From contig NZ_QNRE01000014.1 of assembly GCF_003315035.1 (NCBI RefSeq), positions 1-64,000 on the forward strand: 64,000 nucleotides of DNA. The letters run 5' to 3'. Within the stretch, counting starts at the first letter, position 1; every line of letters starts with the position of its first letter. The notes beneath the pieces are model-generated. The model was not told where the DNA came from. It saw only the letters and a program-made list of their open reading frames with translations, and did no database searches. Source of the DNA: Nocardia puris. Lineage in GTDB: Bacteria; Actinomycetota; Actinomycetes; Mycobacteriales; Mycobacteriaceae. Shown here in pieces: positions 49,912-57,985 of the stretch. A program made the translations under genes and the position numbers.

Positions 49912-50973
49912 ATGGAGTCCATGGTGCTGGTCCTGGGGGTATCGGCGGGCGCTGGCGGCGCGCGTGCGATGTTGACGCATTCCGATCAGCCGCATCTCCC
50001 TGCCATCGACCGGTGCCACGTGCCCCGCCGCGCCGGCGGCAGCGTCGAGGAGGCCGTGTTCGACGCCATCCGCCGGATGCGCGCCAGCGCCGAGCGCCGC
50101 GACGAGATCATCACCGGCACGGCCGTGACCTGCCGCTGCCCTCTACATGCCGACGCGATCCGCGCCGCGGCCGGCCGCGAGCGGATCACCATCGTCGACG
50201 AACCCCTCGCCCAGCTGCGCTACCTGCGATTCACCGGACAGCTGCCCGATCGCGGAACGGTCATCCTCTACGACCTCGGCGCGTCGGGGCTCACCGTCAC
50301 CCACGCCGACTGCCACACCGACGCCATCCTGTCCGGTAAGCGCAGTACCGTCCTGGGCGGCGACGGTTACGACGCGCTGCTGCGCTGGCAACTGGCCCGC
50401 GACGGCGTGCTCACCGACCGGGTGACCAGCCGCAGGCACCGCGAGGCGCTGAGCAGCGCGCGCGTGGTGACGGCGCTCGATCCCGGCTCGGGCGGGCGCG
50501 CGGTGGTCACCCGCAGCGATCTGGCCGAGCTGTGCGCGGCGGGCATCCACCATTCGGCCTCGTTCGTGCGGCAGCTCATCGAGGAGACGGGCGTGCGGCC
50601 GCAGGCGCTGGTGCTGCTCGGCGGGTGCACCCGCAGCCCCAGCGTGCGGGCCGAATTGGCCGAGCTCATCGATCTGCCGGTGGTGTACGACCCGGAACCG
50701 GAGTACGTGTCGGCGCGCGGCGCGGTGCTGCTGGCCGCCGAACGCACGTCGGGAGTGGTGCGGATGGCGCGGTTGCGGGCGGGCGCGGGCCTGCCGGGAC
50801 TGTCGCCGTCGCACGCCGGGCGGCGCAAGGTGGTCGCCGCTGTCGCCGTCACCGCGGCATTGGGCGCGACCGTCGCGGGACTGCTCGCCGTCGAGCGGAC
50901 GCCCGCCGCACCGCCCGGCGGCGGCACGCCGACCCAGTTCGAGGTCGGCACGCCGGGCTTCTCGGGCAACTGA
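49912..50973 (+). CDS. Hsp70-like actin-fold protein with C-terminal membrane helix
   Basis: The 353-residue protein resembles only the ATPase half of Hsp70: a phosphate-1-like VLGVSAGAGGARAML, the phosphate-2-like YDLGASGLTVT, a GGDGYD element and the adenosine motif VLLGGCTRSPSV. The substrate-binding domain is absent; instead a transmembrane helix (about residues 301-323) and a short Pro/Gly-rich external tail end the protein. The canonical DLGTT start is changed to VSAGAG, so ATP hydrolysis may be altered. AAAGGG lies before the ATG at 49912. The role is unknown. The next gene, a membrane protein, is 27 bp downstream and likely co-transcribed. Confidence 0.8.
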   Translation: MESMVLVLGVSAGAGGARAMLTHSDQPHLPAIDRCHVPRRAGGSVEEAVFDAIRRMRASAERRDEIITGTAVTCRCPLHADAIRAAAGRERITIVDEPLAQLRYLRFTGQLPDRGTVILYDLGASGLTVTHADCHTDAILSGKRSTVLGGDGYDALLRWQLARDGVLTDRVTSRRHREALSSARVVTALDPGSGGRAVVTRSDLAELCAAGIHHSASFVRQLIEETGVRPQALVLLGGCTRSPSVRAELAELIDLPVVYDPEPEYVSARGAVLLAAERTSGVVRMARLRAGAGLPGLSPSHAGRRKVVAAVAVTAALGATVAGLLAVERTPAAPPGGGTPTQFEVGTPGFSGN

Positions 50974-51000
50974 GACCCCCGTCTTCGCCATACTGAGCCG

Positions 51001-51957
51001 ATGGCGCACGAACGACGCGTGGAGGCCGCGCTGCGGCGGTTGACCGACGACGGCGTCCTCGGCGAGGACCAGCGCGCGGCCGTGCTCGCCGCCCTCGCGG
51101 CCGAGGAGGACGCGGCCCGGCCGACGCCGGGCAAACTGGTCGCCGAGATCGCGGCGTACGTGGGCGCGGGCCTGGTGCTCGGCGGCGTGCTGCTGTTCCT
51201 CGCCGCGTCCTGGGACGATCTCGCCCGCGCCGGACGCGTGGCGGTGCTGGCCGTGGTGACGATCGGGCTCATCGGCGGTGGCGTGGCGCTGGCCGGCCGG
51301 GACGCGTTGTTCGGCCGTGCCTTCACCTCGACCGTGCGCACGCGGCTGGCCGCGGTGCTGTTCGCCTTGGCGGCGGCCGCGGTGGCGGGGGCCGTCGGGG
51401 CCGGTCTGGACGATTCGGGCAACGACACGTCGTGGGTGATCGCGGTGAGCGCGGGGCTGGTGGCGGCCGTGATCGGCTACCTGGCGATCCCGTCGGTGGT
51501 GGGCATGCTGGCCTGCGCGGGTTTCTCGGTGGCGGTCGCGAGCGGGCTGGTCGGCGACGTGTTCGGTCTGCGCGACCCGGGGCACGGGGTGGCGCTGTTC
51601 GTGCTCGGGCTCGTCTGGTTCGCGCTGACCAGGGCGGACGCGTTCATCGAGGACTGGGCGGGGTACGCCATCGCGGTCGTGGTCTCGGTGGTCGGCGCGC
51701 AGATGGCGTGGACGAACGATCTGCTGCTCACCGTCGCGTTGACCGGCGTGGTCGCCGTGGTCTGCTTCGCCCTCTACGCCACCGACCGCTCCCCCGTGCT
51801 CATGATCGGCGGCGCGGGGTCGGTCGCGCTGGCCGTCGCACAACTGATCGCCGAGCACACCGACGGCCTGCTCGGACCGGTCCTGTTGCTGCTGGTCGGG
51901 GCCGTGGTGCTCACGACGGGCGCGATCGTGCTGACCCGCTCGTCCCGGTCGGAGTAG
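51001..51957 (+). CDS. polytopic membrane protein (DUF2157-like)
   Basis: The 318-residue protein has a short cytoplasmic N-terminus (residues 1-45) and about nine transmembrane helices rich in Ala, Gly and Val. The N-terminal part (RRVEAALRRLTDDGVLGEDQ) followed by EIAAYVGAGLVLGGVLLFLA resembles DUF2157 proteins, but I am not certain of the family. It follows the Hsp70-like gene and may act with it at the membrane. Confidence 0.72.
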   Translation: MAHERRVEAALRRLTDDGVLGEDQRAAVLAALAAEEDAARPTPGKLVAEIAAYVGAGLVLGGVLLFLAASWDDLARAGRVAVLAVVTIGLIGGGVALAGRDALFGRAFTSTVRTRLAAVLFALAAAAVAGAVGAGLDDSGNDTSWVIAVSAGLVAAVIGYLAIPSVVGMLACAGFSVAVASGLVGDVFGLRDPGHGVALFVLGLVWFALTRADAFIEDWAGYAIAVVVSVVGAQMAWTNDLLLTVALTGVVAVVCFALYATDRSPVLMIGGAGSVALAVAQLIAEHTDGLLGPVLLLLVGAVVLTTGAIVLTRSSRSE

Positions 51958-52099
51958 ATCCGCGCCTCGCGTCGGCTCCGGGCGGATCATGACCGATCAC
52001 CGGGGTGAAGGGCCGCCCGTGCGGGGCGCGATCTCCGGGTTCCCGCCGCACCGACCTCCCAGTGGGATGGGTCACATTCGGCCCCCGCCCATTATTTAC

Positions 52100-52118
52100 T
52101 TGGATGTCCAACTATAGG
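52100..52118 (+). promoter_or_regulatory. candidate operator and -10 element of the valine-degradation operon
   Basis: TTGGATGTCCAA (52100-52111) is an inverted repeat of TTGGA/TCCAA with two central bases, next to a -10-like TATAGG (52113-52118). It lies 44 bp before the mmsA start codon. A repressor bound here would block the promoter. The regulator is not encoded adjacent. Confidence 0.45.
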
Positions 52119-52161
52119 ATGACCGCATACCGGGGCGGCATCGACGAACAGAAGGGCTGAC

Positions 52162-53661
52162 ATGGTTCGGGAACTCACACACTTCATCGGTGGACAGCAC
52201 GTGGCGGGCGCGTCGGGCGCGTTCGGCGACGTGTTCGACCCCAATCTCGGCCAGGTGCAGGCGCGGGTGCCGCTGGCGAACAAGGCCGAGGTCGAGGCGG
52301 CCATCACCAACGCGGCCGAGGCGCAGCAGGTCTGGGCGGCCTACAACCCGCAGCGGCGGGCGCGGGTGCTGATGAAGTTCCTGACGCTGGTGCAGGACGA
52401 GATCGACAGCCTCGCCGCGCTGCTGTCGTCCGAGCACGGCAAGACCCTCGCCGACGCCAAGGGCGACATCCAGCGCGGCCTCGAGGTGATCGAGTTCGCC
52501 ACCGGCATCCCGCACCTGCTCAAGGGCGAGTACACCGAGAGCGCGGGCACCGGCATCGACGTCTACTCCATGCGCCAGCCGCTGGGCGTGGTCGCGGGCA
52601 TCACGCCGTTCAACTTCCCCGCCATGATCCCGCTCTGGAAGGCCGGTCCCGCGCTGGCGTGCGGAAACGCCTTCGTGCTCAAGCCTTCCGAGCGCGACCC
52701 CTCGGTGCCGCTGCGGCTGGCCGAGCTCTTCCTCGAGGCCGGTCTGCCCGCCGGCGTGTTCAACGTGATCAACGGCGACAAGGAAGCCGTCGACACCCTG
52801 CTGCACGATCCCCGGATCAAGGCGGTCGGCTTCGTCGGCTCCACCCCGATCGCGCAGTACATCTACGAAACCGCCACCGCGAACGGCAAGCGCGCCCAGT
52901 GTTTCGGCGGCGCGAAGAACCACGCGATCGTCATGCCCGACGCCGATCTCGACGACGTGGCCGACCAATTGATCGGCGCCGGTTACGGTTCCGCGGGCGA
53001 GCGCTGCATGGCCATCTCGGTGGCGGTGCCCGTCGGCGAGGAGACCGCCGACCGGCTGGTCGCCAAGCTCACCGAGCGGGTGCACAAGCTCAACGTGGGC
53101 CGCTCCGACGATCCTGGCGCCGATTTCGGCCCGCTGGTCGGCAAGGACGGCGTGGACCGGGTGAACAACTACGTCCAGATCGGCATCGATGAGGGGGCCG
53201 AGCTGGTGGTGGACGGGCGCGGCCTGACCGTCGAGGGCGCCGAGGACGGCTACTTCGTGGGCGCGACCCTGTTCGACAAGGTCACCGCCGACATGCGGAT
53301 CTACCGGGAGGAGATCTTCGGCCCGGTGGTGAGCGTGGTCCGCGCGAAGGACTACGAGGAGGGCCTGCGCCTGGCCAACGAGCACGAATACGGCAACGGC
53401 GTCGCGATTTTCACGCGCGACGGCGACACCGCCCGCGACTTCGCGGCCCGCGTGGAGGTCGGTATGGTCGGCATCAACGTGCCCATCCCGGTGCCGATCG
53501 CGTACTACACCTTCGGCGGCTGGAAGCGCTCCGGGTTCGGCGATCTGAACCAGCACGGCCCGGACTCGATCCGCTTCTACACCAAGACCAAGACGGTGAC
53601 GCAGCGCTGGCCCGCGGGGCTGAAGGAATCCAACGCGTTCGTCATCCCGACGATGGAATGA
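52162..53661 (+). CDS. mmsA: CoA-acylating methylmalonate-semialdehyde dehydrogenase
   Basis: MmsA oxidises methylmalonate semialdehyde to propionyl-CoA with NAD and CoA, the last step of distal valine degradation. The 499-residue aldehyde dehydrogenase has the catalytic Cys282 (AGERCMAIS). In place of the general-base Glu it has Asn in GGAKNHAIV, a hallmark of this CoA-dependent subfamily. The ATG at 52162 has GAAGGG 6 nt upstream. It is the first of five genes with 4-nt overlaps. Confidence 0.96.
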   Translation: MVRELTHFIGGQHVAGASGAFGDVFDPNLGQVQARVPLANKAEVEAAITNAAEAQQVWAAYNPQRRARVLMKFLTLVQDEIDSLAALLSSEHGKTLADAKGDIQRGLEVIEFATGIPHLLKGEYTESAGTGIDVYSMRQPLGVVAGITPFNFPAMIPLWKAGPALACGNAFVLKPSERDPSVPLRLAELFLEAGLPAGVFNVINGDKEAVDTLLHDPRIKAVGFVGSTPIAQYIYETATANGKRAQCFGGAKNHAIVMPDADLDDVADQLIGAGYGSAGERCMAISVAVPVGEETADRLVAKLTERVHKLNVGRSDDPGADFGPLVGKDGVDRVNNYVQIGIDEGAELVVDGRGLTVEGAEDGYFVGATLFDKVTADMRIYREEIFGPVVSVVRAKDYEEGLRLANEHEYGNGVAIFTRDGDTARDFAARVEVGMVGINVPIPVPIAYYTFGGWKRSGFGDLNQHGPDSIRFYTKTKTVTQRWPAGLKESNAFVIPTME

Positions 53662-54806
53662 GCCCGATGTTCACCTTGAACGACGACGAGCGCGCGATCC
53701 GCGACACCGCGCGCCAGTTCGCCGACGAATTCCTGGCGCCGCACGCGCTGGAATGGGATGAGCAGAAACACTTTCCGGTCGACGTGCTGCGCAAGGCGGG
53801 CCCGCTCGGGCTCGGCGGCATCTACGTCGGCGAGGACGTGGGCGGCTCGGGGCTGCGCAGGCTCGACGCCGCGCGCATCTTCGAGCAGCTGGCGACCGGG
53901 TGCCCGTCGATCGCGGCCTACATCTCCATCCACAACATGGCCGCCTGGATGATCGACGCCTACGGCACGCCCGAGCAGCGGGAACGCTGGCTGCCCGGCC
54001 TCACGGCGATGGAACTGCTGGGCAGCTACGCGCTCACCGAGCCGGGCGTCGGCTCGGACGCGGCGGCGTTGCGCACCAAGGCCGTGCGCGACGGGGACGA
54101 CTACGTCCTCACCGGGGCCAAGCAGTTCATCTCCGGCGCGGGCGCCAACGACGTCTACGTCATGATGGTGCGCACGGGAGACGAAGGGGCGCGCGGTATT
54201 TCGGCGTTCATCGTGCCCGCCGACACTCCCGGACTGACGGTGGGGCCGAACGAGCGCAAGATGGGCTGGAACGCCCAGCCCACGCGCCAGGTGATCTTGG
54301 AGGACGCCCGCGTGCCCGCGGCCAACCTGCTGGGCGGCGCGGGCGAGGGCTTCCGCATCGCCATGAACGGCCTCAACGGCGGCAGGCTCAATATCGCGGC
54401 CTGCTCGGTGGGCGGGGCGCAGGCCGCGCTCGACAAGACCGTGCCGTACCTGGCCGGGCGGCACGCGTTCGGCGCGCCGCTGCTGAAGAACCAGGCGTTG
54501 CAATTCGAACTGGCCGATATGCGCACGGAATTGGAGGCGGCCCGCACGCTGCTGTGGCGGGCGGCGGCCGCGCTGGACGCGGACGCCCCCGACAAGGTCG
54601 AGTTGTGCGCCATGGCCAAGCGTTTCGCCACCGACGCCGGGTTCGAGGTCGCCAACAAGGCCCTGCAATTGCACGGCGGCTACGGTTACCTGGCCGAATA
54701 CGGCTTGGAGAAGATCGTCCGGGATCTGCGTGTGCACCAGATCCTCGAGGGCACCAACGAGATCATGCGGGTGGTCGTCGCCCGCTCGGTCGTAGGAGCA
54801 GCATGA
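53658..54806 (+). CDS. acyl-CoA dehydrogenase, probable isobutyryl-CoA dehydrogenase
   Basis: This 382-residue flavoenzyme has the acyl-CoA dehydrogenase motifs YALTEPGVGSDAA and QLHGGYGYLAEY, and the C-terminal LEGTNEIMR with the active-site Glu region near residue 364-368. Position between mmsA and the hydrolase indicates oxidation of isobutyryl-CoA to methacrylyl-CoA; the 2-methyl-branched substrate is inferred from context. Overlaps both neighbours by 4 nt (ATGA). Confidence 0.9.
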   Translation: MSPMFTLNDDERAIRDTARQFADEFLAPHALEWDEQKHFPVDVLRKAGPLGLGGIYVGEDVGGSGLRRLDAARIFEQLATGCPSIAAYISIHNMAAWMIDAYGTPEQRERWLPGLTAMELLGSYALTEPGVGSDAAALRTKAVRDGDDYVLTGAKQFISGAGANDVYVMMVRTGDEGARGISAFIVPADTPGLTVGPNERKMGWNAQPTRQVILEDARVPAANLLGGAGEGFRIAMNGLNGGRLNIAACSVGGAQAALDKTVPYLAGRHAFGAPLLKNQALQFELADMRTELEAARTLLWRAAAALDADAPDKVELCAMAKRFATDAGFEVANKALQLHGGYGYLAEYGLEKIVRDLRVHQILEGTNEIMRVVVARSVVGAA

Positions 54807-55888
54807 GCAGCGAACCCGAAGTCCTCATCGACAAGCGCGGCGGCCTCGGGCTGATCACGCTGAACCGGCCCAAGGCCATCAACGCGTTGAATCATCCGAT
54901 GGCGCTGGCCATTTCCGAGGCGCTGCGCGCCTGGGCGGACGATCCCGACGTGCGCACCGTCGTGGTCACCGGCGCCGGTGAGCGCGGCCTGTGCGCGGGC
55001 GGCGATATCGTCGCGATCTACCACGACGCCAAGGCGAGCGCGAACGACGGTGCGACGGGCGCGGATTCGCCGTCGGGCCGGTTCTGGCGCGACGAGTACG
55101 TGCTCAACGCGCTCATCGCCCGCTACCCCAAGCCCTACGTCGTGGTGATGGACGGCATCGTGATGGGCGGCGGTGTCGGGCTGTCGGGGCACGGCAGCCA
55201 CCGCATCGTCACCGAGCGCTCGAAGATCGGGATGCCCGAGGTCGGTATCGGTTTCATCCCCGATGTGGGCGGCACCTATCTGCTCTCGCGCGCGCCGGGT
55301 GAGATCGGCACCCACGTCGCGCTCACCACGGCGCGGATGACGGCGGGCGACGCGATCGCGACCGGTTTCGCCGACTACTACGTGGAATCCCAGCACATTC
55401 CGGCGCTGATCGAGACGCTGGCGACCGAGACCGCCGAGGTGGCCATCGGCAAATTCGCCACGGCCGCACCGGAATCCGCGCTGCTCGCCCAGGCGGGCTG
55501 GATCGACGCCTGCTACGGCGCCGACACCGTGGAGGAGATCGTCGCCCGGCTGCGCGCCCACGACGCGGCCGACGCCCAGCGCGCCGCCGACGACATCCTC
55601 GCCAAATCCCCGGTGGCGCTGAAGGTCACGCTGCGCTCGCTGCGCAACGCCCGCGCGCTGCCCGCCCTCGAACCGGTGCTCGACGAGGAGTACCGGGCCT
55701 CGGTGGCCGCGCTCGCCTCGCACGACCTGGTGGAGGGCATCCGGGCGCAGGTGATCGACAAGGACCGCGACCCGAAGTGGAATCCGGCCACCCTCGCCGA
55801 GGTGACCGAGGATCAGGTGGCGGCGTACTTCGCCGGGCTCGGCGACTCGGAACTCGGACTCGCGGCACCGGAGGCGCAGCAGCCATGA
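54803..55888 (+). CDS. 3-hydroxyisobutyryl-CoA hydrolase
   Basis: The 361-residue crotonase-fold protein is longer than plain enoyl-CoA hydratases and has the hydrolase pattern: LCAGGDIVAIYHDA, MDGIVMGGGVGLSGHG, and MPEVGIGFIPDVGGTYLLSR with the catalytic Glu and Asp. It cleaves 3-hydroxyisobutyryl-CoA to the free acid. The C-terminal extension (about 285-361) is also typical of this subfamily. It overlaps the preceding and following genes by 4 nt. Confidence 0.92.
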   Translation: MSSEPEVLIDKRGGLGLITLNRPKAINALNHPMALAISEALRAWADDPDVRTVVVTGAGERGLCAGGDIVAIYHDAKASANDGATGADSPSGRFWRDEYVLNALIARYPKPYVVVMDGIVMGGGVGLSGHGSHRIVTERSKIGMPEVGIGFIPDVGGTYLLSRAPGEIGTHVALTTARMTAGDAIATGFADYYVESQHIPALIETLATETAEVAIGKFATAAPESALLAQAGWIDACYGADTVEEIVARLRAHDAADAQRAADDILAKSPVALKVTLRSLRNARALPALEPVLDEEYRASVAALASHDLVEGIRAQVIDKDRDPKWNPATLAEVTEDQVAAYFAGLGDSELGLAAPEAQQP

Positions 55889-56784
55889 CCAAGAAGATCG
55901 GTTTCCTCGGACTCGGCCACATGGGCGCGCCCATGGCGGCCAACCTGGTGAAGGCGGGCTACGACGTGCTCGCCTACGACCCGGTGCCCGCCGCCCAGGA
56001 GCAGGCGCGCGCGGACGGTGCGACCGTGGTGGACACCGCCGCGGCCGCCACGGCGGGCCGCGAGATCGTGATCACCATGTTGCCCAACGGCAAACTCGTC
56101 CTCGACGTGTACGCCGAACTGCTGCCGGCCGCCGCGCCGGGCACGCTGTTCATCGACTGCTCCACCATCGACGTGGCCGACGCCAAGGAGGCCGCCACCC
56201 GCGCGGTCGCGGCCGGGCATCGCGCCCTGGACGCCCCGGTCTCCGGCGGTGTCGCGGGCGCGGCCGCGGGCACGCTGACGTTCATGGTCGGCGGTGCGGC
56301 GGAGGATTTCGCCGCCGGGCTGCCGGTGCTGGAGGTGATGGGCGGCAAGGTGGTGCACTGCGGCGACGCGGGCGTGGGCCAGGCCGCCAAGATCTGCAAT
56401 AACATGCTGCTCGGCATCTCGATGGTCGCGCTCTCCGAAGCGCTGGTGCTCGGAGAGAAGCTGGGCCTGAGCCACCAGTCCTTCTTCGACGTGGTGTCCA
56501 CCGCGTCGGGCCAGAGCTGGGCGCTGACCAGTTACTGTCCAGTGCCGGGTCCGGTCCCGACCAGCCCCGCGAACAACGACTACCAGCCGGGATTCGCCAC
56601 CGCGCTGATGACCAAGGACCTCGGCCTGGCCGCGAACGCGTTGCGCGCCAACGGCGTCGACGGGCAGCTCGGCGCGCTGGCCGCCGAGATCTACACGCGG
56701 TTCAACCAGGAGAATGCGGGCAAGGACTTCTCCGCTATCGTCACCGATGTTCGTAACCGTTCCGAGCACGAGGTGGACCAGTGA
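55885..56784 (+). CDS. mmsB: 3-hydroxyisobutyrate dehydrogenase
   Basis: MmsB oxidises 3-hydroxyisobutyrate to methylmalonate semialdehyde with NAD. The 299-residue beta-hydroxyacid dehydrogenase has the Rossmann motif FLGLGHMGAPMA, the substrate loop DAPVSGGVAGAAAGTL, and the catalytic Lys in GVGQAAKICNN. It is the fourth gene of the operon. Confidence 0.95.
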   Translation: MTKKIGFLGLGHMGAPMAANLVKAGYDVLAYDPVPAAQEQARADGATVVDTAAAATAGREIVITMLPNGKLVLDVYAELLPAAAPGTLFIDCSTIDVADAKEAATRAVAAGHRALDAPVSGGVAGAAAGTLTFMVGGAAEDFAAGLPVLEVMGGKVVHCGDAGVGQAAKICNNMLLGISMVALSEALVLGEKLGLSHQSFFDVVSTASGQSWALTSYCPVPGPVPTSPANNDYQPGFATALMTKDLGLAANALRANGVDGQLGALAAEIYTRFNQENAGKDFSAIVTDVRNRSEHEVDQ

Positions 56785-57596
56785 CTGCATCGCACAGCGA
56801 TTCCGTGGACGAGCCGGGCGGGCGCACCTTCGAGACGATCCTGCTGGAGCGCAAGGGCCGGGTCGCCTGGATCACGCTGAACCGGCCGAAGGCTCTCAAC
56901 GCGCTCAACGCCCAGGTCCTCGACGACGTGATCGCCGCGCTCGACGAGCTCGAGACCGACGACGGGATCGGCGCGGTGGTCATTACCGGCTCGGAGCGCG
57001 CGTTCGCGGCCGGCGCCGATATCAAGGAGATGCAGCCGCAGTCGTACATGGACATGTTCATGAACGACTTCTTCGCGCGCTGGGACCGGCTGGCGAACTT
57101 CCGCAAGCCCACCATCGCCGCGGTGGCGGGCTACGCGCTGGGCGGCGGCTGTGAGCTGGCCATGATCTGCGACATCCTGCTGGCCGCCGATACCGCCAAG
57201 TTCGGCCAGCCCGAGATCAAGCTCGGCGTCATCCCCGGCATCGGCGGCTCGCAGCGCCTGACCCGCGCCATCGGCAAGGCCAAGGCGATGGATCTGGTGC
57301 TGACCGGACGGAACATGGACGTCGAGGAGGCCGAGCGGGCCGGGCTGGTCTCGCGGATCGTGCCCGCCGCCGAACTGCTCGACACCGCGCAGGAGGTGGC
57401 CGAGACCATCGCCTCGATGTCGCTGCCGGTCGCCATGATCGCCAAGGAGTCGGTGAACCGCTCCTTCGAGACCACGCTCGCCGAGGGCCTGCGTTTCGAG
57501 CGGCGGGTCTTCCACTCGCTGTTCGCCATCGAAGACCAGAAGGAGGGCATGACCGCCTTCGTGGAGAAGCGCCCGGCGAAGTTCACCAACCGCTGA
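56781..57596 (+). CDS. enoyl-CoA hydratase
   Basis: This 271-residue crotonase has AFAAGADIKEMQ, GYALGGGCELAMICD with the first catalytic Glu, and the FGQPEIKLGVIPGIGGSQRL segment with the second. In this operon it probably hydrates methacrylyl-CoA to 3-hydroxyisobutyryl-CoA, completing the set; it may also serve general beta-oxidation. The GTG at 56781 overlaps the mmsB stop by 4 nt. A 15-bp hairpin lies 11 bp after the stop. Confidence 0.92.
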   Translation: MTASHSDSVDEPGGRTFETILLERKGRVAWITLNRPKALNALNAQVLDDVIAALDELETDDGIGAVVITGSERAFAAGADIKEMQPQSYMDMFMNDFFARWDRLANFRKPTIAAVAGYALGGGCELAMICDILLAADTAKFGQPEIKLGVIPGIGGSQRLTRAIGKAKAMDLVLTGRNMDVEEAERAGLVSRIVPAAELLDTAQEVAETIASMSLPVAMIAKESVNRSFETTLAEGLRFERRVFHSLFAIEDQKEGMTAFVEKRPAKFTNR

Positions 57597-57607
57597 CCGC
57601 GCGCACC

Positions 57608-57642
57608 GGCGCGTGCCGCACCCACCCGGTGCGGCACGCGCC
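57608..57642. terminator. bidirectional terminator after the valine operon
   Basis: GGCGCGTGCCGCACC (57608-57622) pairs perfectly with GGTGCGGCACGCGCC (57628-57642) around the loop CACCC. It ends the plus-strand operon and lies 10 bp beyond the stop of the convergent small ORF at 57653-57799. Confidence 0.85.
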
Positions 57643-57652
57643 GTTCGTGTTC

Positions 57653-57799
57653 TCAGCCCAGTCCACCGCCCACGGCCAGCCACTCCACACCGAGCAGCGG
57701 TATCCCGCCCACGCTCAGCTTCGGCAGCACCCGCCGGGTGCGGTCGGCCTTCGTCCGCCGGCCGCGCGGTGCACATCCGCGTGCGATTCGAAGGCTCAT
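57653..57799 (-). CDS. possible small basic protein
   Basis: A 48-codon frame starts MSLRIARGCAPRGRRTKADR and ends in a hydrophobic Gly-rich segment (VGGIPLLGVEWLAVGGGLG). A GGAGG ribosome-binding site lies 8 nt before its ATG, and a strong hairpin follows its stop, both suggestive of a real gene. No family recognised. The remaining 186 bp up to icmF shows TAGAAT (about 57931-57936) as a possible -10, without a good -35. Confidence 0.42.
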   Translation of the reverse strand: MSLRIARGCAPRGRRTKADRTRRVLPKLSVGGIPLLGVEWLAVGGGLG

Positions 57800-57985
57800 C
57801 GGCGCTACCTCCACGGGGGGATCGGTCCCGCCGTCCATTGGAGCGCGGCTGTGACCGCGCGTCGCGGGTTTCACTCGCCCCGAACACAACCGTTGCGCGG
57901 CGGTTTCCCACACTGTGATGCCGGTCACCGTAGAATGGTTTGACGTCCTAGTATTGGGCGTTGAAGGACTCATCGGAGGGTTCCC

